Below are positions 24,686 through 28,652 of a stretch of 28,652 bases of DNA, one piece after another. Numbering within the stretch: position 1 is the stretch's first letter; the number at the start of each line of letters is the position of its first letter. The notes beneath the pieces are model-generated. The model did not search any database and was not told the origin of the DNA. It saw nothing but the letters and a program-made list of their open reading frames with translations. Source of the DNA: a virus; IMG/VR virus record IMGVR_UViG_3300025133_000473, positions 1 through 28,652 of that record; one strand, given 5' to 3'. Position numbers and translations under genes: made by a program.

Positions 24686-24908
24686 GGAATTCCTGATAGT
24701 AGCTATAGTTTCGGCCTTTATCTTTTGGGTTATGAACAATGCAGAGAATTACAATTCAGAGTACTATAGCTGTCCGGAGCACTGTTCCGTAGAGCATGAA
24801 CATATGGGGGTGAAAGGCTTCGATTGTGGATACGGCTCGAAAGAGCCTCCTCAAGATGGCAGTTCGACTCTGCCCACCTCCACAAATCAAAGGAGAAAGA
24901 ATGAATAA
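24675..24908 (+). CDS. Small membrane protein whose reading frame runs into the tmRNA-like element
   Basis: A 77-residue frame starting at ATG 24675. Residues 5-20 (EFLIVAIVSAFIFWVM) are one membrane segment; the next ~25 are polar with two Cys. From residue ~45 onward the codons come from the structured RNA at 24806-24882 and give an unusual Gly/Pro/Ser-rich tail (YGSKEPPQDGSSTLPTSTNQ). Either the gene lost its stop when the RNA element arrived, or the tail is functional. The N-terminal part looks like a real gene. Confidence 0.42.
   Translation: MSYREFLIVAIVSAFIFWVMNNAENYNSEYYSCPEHCSVEHEHMGVKGFDCGYGSKEPPQDGSSTLPTSTNQRRKNE
24806..24882 (+). ncRNA. Compact tmRNA-like tRNA-like domain (about 77 nt, no tag region)
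   Basis: Direct reading: GGGGGTG (24806-24812) pairs with CACCTCC (24875-24881) as a 7-bp acceptor stem with a single G:U at the third pair, G3:U70, plus A at position 73 (24882); together these are the alanyl-tRNA synthetase identity elements. AAAGGCTTCGA (24813-24823) matches the conserved tmRNA 5' segment GGnTTCGA. TTGTGGA (24824-24830) pairs with TCCTCAA (24848-24854), one T:T mismatch, like tmRNA P2; inside, GGCTC-GAAA-GAGCC is capped by a GNRA loop. GGCAG-TTCGACT-CTGCC (24858-24874) is a perfect T arm with consensus loop. No anticodon arm, no tag-coding insert and no encoded CCA (CAA follows). Expression is not shown. Confidence 0.72.
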
Positions 24909-25206
24909 TGACAGTAAGATTGTTATGGTAGTCGCTGAACTTGAAGATGGAAGGGAGCATATCCATTCTAAAAACCACAAGCCGTTGGAATATGATTTAA
25001 ACGACAAGAAGGATTTAGGCTTTATTGATGATTACTATAGAATGTATATTGAAGATAAAACAATGTGTTATAGTAAAGATTTAACAAGGATTCTCCCGAC
25101 AAAAGGAACTCCCCATAAAAATAGGGTTTTAGTCAAGGCTATCAGATATGAGAATTATGACAACGAGTTAAGGATTCCCTATAGAACCTTCGCTATAATG
25201 CAATAA
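24901..25206 (+). CDS. Hypothetical protein (101 aa)
   Basis: ATG 24901 has AGGAG 5 bases ahead; the frame is open further upstream into the RNA element but without a ribosome site. The protein starts with a beta-like segment (SKIVMVVAELEDGREHIHSK) and has many charged and Tyr residues (DDYYRMYIEDKTMCYSKD). No known domain recognised. Its leader AAAGGAGAAAGAATGAAT recurs before the next gene. Possibly an accessory (moron-like) gene. Confidence 0.55.
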   Translation: MNNDSKIVMVVAELEDGREHIHSKNHKPLEYDLNDKKDLGFIDDYYRMYIEDKTMCYSKDLTRILPTKGTPHKNRVLVKAIRYENYDNELRIPYRTFAIMQ

Positions 25207-25217
25207 AAGGAGAAAGA

Positions 25218-25397
25218 ATGAATTATAAATCAATAATAACTGTATGGCTTATATTCTCTGCATCAGTTATCTACTGGGATATAAATAGATTAAAGGATGA
25301 TATCCCTTTAAGTGATTGCCATTTAGCCGAGATAAGAATGTACCACGACAGACCCATGTGTACTGAATGTAAATTATATTGTGAGGTAAATAAATAA
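25218..25397 (+). CDS. Small membrane-anchored Cys-rich protein (59 aa)
   Basis: ATG 25218 behind AAAGGAGAAAGA. Residues 4-20 (KSIITVWLIFSASVIYW) form one membrane segment or an uncleaved signal anchor; the rest is polar with Cys34, Cys48, Cys51 and Cys55 (MCTECKLYC), a possible metal or disulfide site. No family recognised. Such small membrane proteins in phage accessory regions often affect host envelope processes (weak inference). Confidence 0.5.
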   Translation: MNYKSIITVWLIFSASVIYWDINRLKDDIPLSDCHLAEIRMYHDRPMCTECKLYCEVNK

Positions 25398-25406
25398 TGT
25401 TTATAA

Positions 25407-25829
25407 ATGCATAGTGAACAAAAGATGCTTGGAACGGCGGGTGAATATATAGCAATGGCGGATGCCTTGGAGCAGTATATTTCCTGTCAGCATATCCACG
25501 GTGAGCCATTTGACCTTTTGATATTTGTGGATGGGGAATTTGTGAAGGTTCAGGTTAAGGTGGAGCGTTGTGGGAGACAGGGACGGAACCCCTCATTCAG
25601 ACCGATGAAAGGAAGGCTTAATGCGAGATACTATACTGAGGAGGAGGTGGATGTTTTTGCGTTTGTTCGCATGGGGGATAGGACAGTAGCTTGGGTTCAT
25701 ATTGCCGAGACATCATTATCACGGCACACCATTGATAGGGAGCTCTTCCGAGAATTTAATCTAGAGAGAGCTCTATCAACTCACTTCTCGAGGTCGGTAA
25801 TGTCGGGGATATCATCAAACTCCTCGTAG
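25407..25829 (+). CDS. PD-(D/E)XK endonuclease-like protein
   Basis: A 140-residue protein. GTAGEYIAMADAL (~9-21) holds Glu13 of the first helix; PFDLLIFVDGEFVKVQVKVE (~34-53) holds Asp36 and the Q-x-K core (Gln49, Lys51); VDVFAFVRMGDRTVAWVHI (~81-99) is the usual following strand pair. This is the pattern of small PD-(D/E)XK endonucleases found in archaeal and phage genomes (PDDEXK_5-like). No clear ribosome site precedes ATG 25407; ATG 25425 is an alternative. The last 49 bases overlap the end of the opposite-strand gene at 25781-25987. Confidence 0.6.
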   Translation: MHSEQKMLGTAGEYIAMADALEQYISCQHIHGEPFDLLIFVDGEFVKVQVKVERCGRQGRNPSFRPMKGRLNARYYTEEEVDVFAFVRMGDRTVAWVHIAETSLSRHTIDRELFREFNLERALSTHFSRSVMSGISSNSS

Positions 25830-25987
25830 GATAGCTTGGTGGCATCTATACCCTGAGCTTTTGCTTTAGCCCTAAGTCCAGCCCGATGAGCTGTAAGCTC
25901 TGCATTCTGACGGTATTTAGGGTCGCTCTCATACTTAGCACCAATTCTCTTTCTTAGGGCCCTATGGCTATGAGATTTATTCTTCAT
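25781..25987 (-). CDS. Small basic hypothetical protein, last gene of the minus operon
   Basis: A 68-residue protein whose ATG (25985-25987) lies behind a GGGGGG run; an in-frame upstream ATG lacks a ribosome site. It is basic in the first half (NKSHSHRALRKRIGAKYESD) and acidic at the end (EEFDDIPDITDLEK). It overlaps the upstream Xre-type gene by 11 bases and the convergent plus-strand nuclease gene by 49 bases. Unknown function; may be a nucleic-acid-binding partner. Confidence 0.5.
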   Translation of the reverse strand: MKNKSHSHRALRKRIGAKYESDPKYRQNAELTAHRAGLRAKAKAQGIDATKLSYEEFDDIPDITDLEK

Positions 25988-26264
25988 TATTACCCCCCAC
26001 GAAAACAGGCACAGGTTTAACATGTGGCTTTATTTGTCCTTCAATGCTCCACAATGTAAACACATACTGCATACACTTCACAAGAGTACGAGAGAAATTT
26101 TGTCTCCCGCTCTCAAGGTTGGATATGTAGGTGTAGGATGATAGTCCTAGAACCTCAGCCATCTCAGATTGAGATAAGCCCATTAGATTCCTAACCTCAT
26201 AAAGGTAGTGAGCCTCCATTCCTCTTTCCTTAATTGCTTGCGGTAGGTCTGTTCGAGACATCAT
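25977..26264 (-). CDS. Xre-type helix-turn-helix regulator
   Basis: A 95-residue protein. Residues ~22-58 (YEVRNLMGLSQSEMAEVLGL followed by SSYTYISNLESGRQ) form a clear Xre/Cro-type helix-turn-helix with the LSQSEMAEVLG and I.NLE.GR signatures. The C-terminus is basic and Val/Pro-rich. GGAGGAG lies just ahead; ATG at 26264 and 26261 are both possible. It sits in the promoter-distal part of an early-type operon, so it may regulate its own operon or a host gene. No partner repressor or integrase is visible, so a lysogeny role is not supported. Confidence 0.75.
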   Translation of the reverse strand: MMSRTDLPQAIKERGMEAHYLYEVRNLMGLSQSEMAEVLGLSSYTYISNLESGRQNFSRTLVKCMQYVFTLWSIEGQIKPHVKPVPVFVGGNNEE

Positions 26265-26458
26265 TTCTCCTCCTTACCACAGCAGACCCCATCCTTAAGC
26301 ATAGCCTTTAGTGCATCTATCTGTTGTTTCATATCTTCAACCCTTGCCCTAAGGATACCGTTCTCAATTTGAACTGTTTTATACAGCTCAACTACCTTAT
26401 CTGCAATAGGGTCAAATTCTTCCTTTGCCTTTTCATTACTTAGCCATTTATCAGCCAT
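26261..26458 (-). CDS. Small coiled-coil hypothetical protein (65 aa)
   Basis: Starts at 26458 behind AAGGAG within the variant coupling cassette AGGAGAAAGTATAATG. The product has a helical charged body (VELYKTVQIENGILRARVED then MKQQIDALKAML) forming a coiled coil and ends CCGKEEK. Its stop overlaps the regulator's ATG. Unknown function. Confidence 0.52.
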   Translation of the reverse strand: MADKWLSNEKAKEEFDPIADKVVELYKTVQIENGILRARVEDMKQQIDALKAMLKDGVCCGKEEK

Positions 26459-26724
26459 TATACTTTCTCCTTTTCATATCCAGCATTACTCAATTTCTCT
26501 ATTCTTTGGTCTTGCTGATGTGATTCACAATTAGAAACTCCATCTACTCTATAACTAAGATGATGCTCCATACGATAGACACTTATGGTGTATCCACAAC
26601 CATTACACTTAACACTTTTCATAGCTCTCCTAACTATTCTACGGTGATATTCCTTAAGGGCGGACCTCGTGTCCACCCACCAACAATAAAGCTTAAATCT
26701 GAGGGGGGTGGGAATGTGGGTCAT
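26458..26724 (-). CDS. Small zinc-finger-like basic protein (88 aa)
   Basis: ATG 26724 is chosen for GGAGGG 9 bases upstream. Strongly basic N-terminal half (STRSALKEYHRR-like segment, VRRAMK), then CNGCGYTISVYRMEHHLSYR with Cys40, Cys43, His54/His55 and Cys66, a plausible zinc site. It ends EKV through the coupling cassette, and its start lies inside the upstream gene (32-base overlap). Probably nucleic-acid or protein-binding; no family recognised. Confidence 0.5.
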   Translation of the reverse strand: MTHIPTPLRFKLYCWWVDTRSALKEYHRRIVRRAMKSVKCNGCGYTISVYRMEHHLSYRVDGVSNCESHQQDQRIEKLSNAGYEKEKV

Positions 26725-26905
26725 TATCTGTGCCCTCCTTCCCATGTTCGCATGGGTCACAGATACGGATAAACTCATCCTCTACCCCATGGATATATTC
26801 TAGTACAGTGTAGTCATCTCTACCACTTAGAGAGTCTCCACATATATCGCACTCCTGCTCAACGGATGAGCTTAATAGCCATTTCCCATCTTTTGTATTA
26901 GCCAT
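26693..26905 (-). CDS. Small zinc-ribbon protein (70 aa)
   Basis: Starts at ATG 26905 in the cassette GGAGTATGTGTAATG. Cys19/Cys22 (CDICGDSLSGRDDY) and Cys49/Cys52 (CDPCEHG) form a zinc-ribbon; the C-terminus is Asp/His/Pro-rich. The pattern CdiCg..l.g.d.y ... iCd.Ce is common in small phage proteins of unknown role. Overlaps the downstream gene by 32 bases. Confidence 0.55.
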   Translation of the reverse strand: MANTKDGKWLLSSSVEQECDICGDSLSGRDDYTVLEYIHGVEDEFIRICDPCEHGKEGTDNDPHSHPPQI

Positions 26906-27114
26906 TACACATACTCCTTCTTGTTATTCCACCACTCCAAACCACCATTATCTGCAAATACTTTTTTAACTACTTTGTAAGGGCAGTCCATAGCATATTT
27001 AATATTTTTATAATCTCTTAAAAAAGAAATCATCTGATACTTTAAAGGTGCTTTTCTTTTATTCGTTCTTTTAGGTATATAGCCACCAAATGTTCTTGGT
27101 AATTCATTTTCCAT
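26905..27114 (-). CDS. Small basic hypothetical protein (69 aa)
   Basis: Starts at ATG 27114 in the cassette GGAGTTAGTCTGATG and ends KKEYV through the next cassette. Lys-rich N-terminus (YIPKRTNKRKAPLKYQMISF), then aromatic and acidic C-terminus. No domain recognised. Confidence 0.5.
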   Translation of the reverse strand: MENELPRTFGGYIPKRTNKRKAPLKYQMISFLRDYKNIKYAMDCPYKVVKKVFADNGGLEWWNNKKEYV

Positions 27115-27272
27115 CAGACTAACTCCTTCTTGGCTTTTAATATTTTTTCTAATTCTTGTACAGTTAAAGAGATTTGGTTTACCATTCCACTAAATTCATC
27201 TTGCATCACTATAACCTGATTATCTGTATGAGTATAAACTTTTAATTTGTCTTTCCAATAAATCTGTCTCAT
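27114..27272 (-). CDS. Small hypothetical protein (52 aa)
   Basis: The start is set at ATG 27272 because it lies exactly 8 bases behind GGAG of the coupling cassette; the frame is open upstream but inside the previous gene. The product (MRQIYWKDKLKVYTHTDNQV ... VQELEKILKAKKELV) has beta-like and helical halves and ends ELV through the next cassette. Unknown function. Confidence 0.5.
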   Translation of the reverse strand: MRQIYWKDKLKVYTHTDNQVIVMQDEFSGMVNQISLTVQELEKILKAKKELV

Positions 27273-27276
27273 TACA

Positions 27277-27471
27277 CTAACTCCTAAATTTTCTATTAAG
27301 TTTATTTGCAGAAAGTTTTGAATCTCTATTACAATCACCATCATATAATTCTCTAAGTTCATCGCACTGTTTTTTGTGTTTTTTCTGATGCTGTTTTATA
27401 TTATTAGTAGTAACCCCACACCTATCGCATTTAAGCCAAGTGCTACTTTTATCTTTGTTGAATTTAGTCAT
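27277..27471 (-). CDS. Small C2H2-like zinc-finger protein (64 aa)
   Basis: Starts at ATG 27471 in a perfect cassette. LKCDRCGVTTNNIKQHQKKH places Cys15, Cys18, His28 and His32 as a compact C2H2-like finger; the rest is basic. Its stop (TAG) lies inside the next cassette read in another frame, so it ends KFRS rather than ELV. Likely a DNA- or RNA-binding protein. Confidence 0.52.
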   Translation of the reverse strand: MTKFNKDKSSTWLKCDRCGVTTNNIKQHQKKHKKQCDELRELYDGDCNRDSKLSANKLNRKFRS

Positions 27472-27704
27472 TACACTAACTCCTTATGACATTCAGGACA
27501 AATATAATGCCACGATTTAGCATATTTAAAACTGCTATTACATTTAGAACAAATATCTCCTAAATTGTAAGATGACATTTCTGCATCATAATCTGAACCT
27601 TTGCATTTACATTTTATGGTAGAATGGTCATCTACATATCTCCTTTTTTGTTTAACAGGCAGTATATGAGATGTTCCTTTTACGCAAGTTTGAAAGAAAT
27701 TCAT
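27471..27704 (-). CDS. Small multi-cysteine zinc protein (77 aa)
   Basis: Starts at ATG 27704 in a perfect cassette, not at the open codons further upstream. Cys32/Cys34 (CKCKG), Cys52/Cys55 (CSKC) and Cys69/Cys72 with His73 (CPECH) could bind one or two zinc ions. It ends CHKELV, where ELV is encoded by the next cassette. Function unknown. Confidence 0.52.
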   Translation of the reverse strand: MNFFQTCVKGTSHILPVKQKRRYVDDHSTIKCKCKGSDYDAEMSSYNLGDICSKCNSSFKYAKSWHYICPECHKELV

Positions 27705-27880
27705 TACACTAACTCCTCTTTCCATTTTAAAAACCATTTATAAATATGGTCTTGCATTATAAATTCAGTTTTGTCATAAGGGTTAAGAAATACATTTCTC
27801 CTAATCTCCCAATCCTTACAGGTTTCAAACCATTCTTCTTGCTGAATTTTGACAGGTCTATTATCAACTGATATTTCCAT
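27704..27880 (-). CDS. Small hypothetical protein (58 aa)
   Basis: Starts at ATG 27880 in the cassette GGAGTTAGTGTGATG. Aromatic and charged (MEISVDNRPVKIQQEEWFET; end KWFLKWKEELV). The WKEELV end resembles the RWLEELV end of the upstream protein. No domain recognised. Confidence 0.48.
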   Translation of the reverse strand: MEISVDNRPVKIQQEEWFETCKDWEIRRNVFLNPYDKTEFIMQDHIYKWFLKWKEELV

Positions 27881-28125
27881 CACACTAACTCCTCTAACCA
27901 TCTTTTAAAAAACATACAGCGGAATAGAAATTCCTTGTCAAAGGAGTGAAGGGTTATATCATTATAAATAACGCTCCACATCCCGAGATGCTCACCAGAT
28001 TCAAACACGGCCTCATCAAAGACTTTGCGAGCGAGGAACTCCTCTATTTGCATGGCGGTCTGCTCATCGACATCCCCACCCTTGCCCTCTTTATTCATTG
28101 CTACTATAGTTTCTAAACTATGCAT
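27880..28125 (-). CDS. Small hypothetical protein (81 aa)
   Basis: Starts at ATG 28125 behind AAGGAGTTAGTATT. Less AT-rich than its neighbours. Acidic, helical N-terminal half (EQTAMQIEEFLARKVFDEAV), then a beta or aromatic part (LGMWSVIYNDITLHSFDKEF) and the end FFKRWLEELV. No family recognised. Ends with TGATG overlap to the next gene. Confidence 0.52.
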   Translation of the reverse strand: MHSLETIVAMNKEGKGGDVDEQTAMQIEEFLARKVFDEAVFESGEHLGMWSVIYNDITLHSFDKEFLFRCMFFKRWLEELV

Positions 28126-28143
28126 AATACTAACTCCTTTGTG

Positions 28144-28311
28144 TTATTTTACTTTACTTTTATCTACCTTAGATAAAATTTGATTAAATTTAAATTCAGA
28201 GTTATTCCTCTTATTGAAGATATCTCTACAAGTGTTACAAGTGAATAAATCACATTCTACCAAGTGGTCAACTTCTTTTAAATATTCTTCTCTATCTCTT
28301 AAAAATTTCAT
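28144..28311 (-). CDS. Small hypothetical protein with Cys motif (55 aa)
   Basis: ATG 28311 lies behind AGGAGAATCGAGTAGTGTG, a degenerate form of the cassette. Product MKFLRDREEYLKEVDHLVEC, then DLFTCNTCRDIFNK: Cys20, Cys25 and Cys28 may bind zinc with another ligand. The stop is 18 bases before the next start, so unlike its neighbours it does not overlap. Confidence 0.48.
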   Translation of the reverse strand: MKFLRDREEYLKEVDHLVECDLFTCNTCRDIFNKRNNSEFKFNQILSKVDKSKVK

Positions 28312-28431
28312 CACACTACTCGATTCTCCTATTTAATTAAACTCGACTCTGCATTTATACGGACTTGTCACCGCCACGCCTTGTGGTTGCATTAGAGTGG
28401 GGGATATCGCTCCCCCAAGCGTTATAACTGG
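28312..28431 (-). promoter_or_regulatory. Leader of the minus-strand small-gene operon
   Basis: A 120-base gap on the minus strand. TATAAA (28359-28354 on the minus strand) is -10-like, but no good -35 sits 16-18 bases away. A hairpin at 28398-28417 and CCACGCCTTGTGG, a small inverted repeat on the plus strand, lie upstream. A/T-rich DNA follows down to the start at 28311. Plausible promoter or processing region; weakly supported. Confidence 0.35.
28398..28417 (-). terminator. Hairpin after the gene at the right edge
   Basis: TGGGGGA (28398-28404) and TCCCCCA (28411-28417) form a 7-bp G+C stem with a 6-base loop, 14 bases behind the stop of the minus-strand gene ending at 28432. No U-run follows on the minus strand, so it is a weak or factor-dependent terminator, or an RNA-protecting stem. 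Confidence 0.45.
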
Positions 28432-28652
28432 CTAAGGTTTGAACCTTATAATCCCCTTTTTATCTGTTGGGCCACTTGTGACCTCATCAGACTCCAGATA
28501 GTCAATCATACCTTGGTATCGGTCCTTGATAACTTGGTCGGTAGCCACCATTACCTTTGTAGCATCTTTCTTGTAATATCGTATTTCACAAGTAAGAAGG
28601 CACTCATTCGTAGATAAAGGATGCTCATCCTTCAATCTCTTTAACCACTTAA
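28432..28652 (-). CDS. Hypothetical protein, 5' end outside window
   Basis: The frame is open from the window edge to a TAG at 28432-28434. A TTG at 28635 could be a start, but codons before it (KWLKRL) are open with no stop, so the gene probably continues beyond the window. It contains LLTCEIRYYKKDATKVMVAT, then RYQGMIDYLESDE and a beta-like end. No domain recognised. Confidence 0.5.
   Translation of the reverse strand, partial: KWLKRLKDEHPLSTNECLLTCEIRYYKKDATKVMVATDQVIKDRYQGMIDYLESDEVTSGPTDKKGIIRFKP

Larger units (their letters stand above)
26456..28331 (-). repeat. Dispersed translation-coupling cassette GGAGTTAGTGTAATG
   Basis: At nine starts in the minus operon the same 15-base block joins ribosome site, previous stop and next ATG. 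ATG first bases: 27704, 27471 and 27272 exact; 27880 (TGATG); 27114 (GTCTGATG); 28125 (GTATTATG); 26905 (GGAGTATGTGTAATG); 26458 (GGAGAAAGTATAATG); 28311 (GAGTAGTGTGATG, one base shorter). GGAG lies 8 bases from ATG in the exact copies. It encodes ELV-stop for most upstream proteins but is read in another frame (AGG AGT TAG) by the gene ending at 27277. Confidence 0.9.

Noticed and set aside
24755-24770. T7-like promoter (ACTATAG) upstream of the RNA element
   Set aside because: Only the seven-base core resembles a T7-type promoter; the upstream half does not match and no single-subunit RNA polymerase is seen in the window.
24806-24882. Ordinary tRNA gene
   Set aside because: Acceptor and T arm are perfect, but position 8 is A, no D arm forms, and the central stem has a GAAA tetraloop instead of a 7-base anticodon loop. 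The tmRNA-type fold explains all bases better.
24806-24884. Phage attachment site (attP) copied from a host ssrA 3' end
   Set aside because: attP copies usually carry only the 3' part of the RNA gene; here the 5' acceptor strand and P2-like pairing are also intact, and no integrase is visible in the window. It cannot be fully excluded without the rest of the genome.
25977-26264. Lysogeny repressor
   Set aside because: The Xre-type protein is one of a string of small genes, with no divergent Cro-like gene, operator array or integrase visible. Autoregulation or host targeting is equally likely.
26456-28331. CRISPR-like array
   Set aside because: The repeated 15-mers are at irregular distances set by gene lengths, and each overlaps a start codon; the intervening DNA is coding rather than spacer.
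28354-28359. T4-type late promoter (TATAAAT) before the minus operon
   Set aside because: A single TATAAAT in AT-rich DNA is expected by chance, and no T4-like late regulators are visible in the window.

Overview
The window is a stretch of a double-stranded DNA bacteriophage genome, most likely a podovirus-type phage of a bacterium. It holds portal, scaffold, capsid, two adaptor-like proteins and a nozzle, but no tape measure, tail tube or sheath gene. Genes are packed with 1-30 base overlaps (ATGA, TAATG), use ATG, GTG and TTG starts, and have strong GGAG-type ribosome binding sites. No ribosomal, metabolic or integrase gene is visible, and I cannot name the host.

Layout. (1) 1-18508, plus strand, late module: portal C-terminus, small genes including a tandem paralogous pair, scaffold, major capsid protein with a UUCG-loop hairpin behind it, adaptor, nozzle with an apparent carbohydrate-binding insertion, second adaptor, two probable internal or ejection proteins, a 2687-residue polyvalent protein, then a lysis cassette (lysozyme-like protein, holin-like membrane proteins, small coiled-coil genes). 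(2) 18624-25829, plus strand, replication and recombination module: DUF1071-type annealing protein with a RecB-like nuclease, a winged-helix initiator whose gene carries iteron-like repeats and an AT-rich tract (candidate origin), a zinc-finger partner, PD-(D/E)XK nucleases, an Nmad1/DUF1599-like protein, a SpoVG-like protein with an SSB-type acidic tip, and a NinG-like endonuclease. (3) 25781-28652, minus strand: an accessory operon of about a dozen small genes, many with zinc-finger cysteines and one with an Xre-type helix-turn-helix. It converges on module 2 with a 49-base tail-to-tail overlap.

Most notable observations. At 24806-24882 lies a 77-nt RNA-like element with the tRNA-like domain of tmRNA: a 7-bp acceptor with G3:U70 and A73, a tmRNA-style 5' segment GGCTTCGA, a P2-like stem closed by GAAA, and a perfect T arm. 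It has no tag-coding region. The minus-strand operon reuses one 15-base translation-coupling cassette (GGAGTTAGTGTAATG and variants) at nine starts, giving several proteins the same ELV ending. The giant protein has four T(M/F)QA linkers placed between its apparent domains. All calls rest on reading the sequence and on remembered family patterns; no database search was run.
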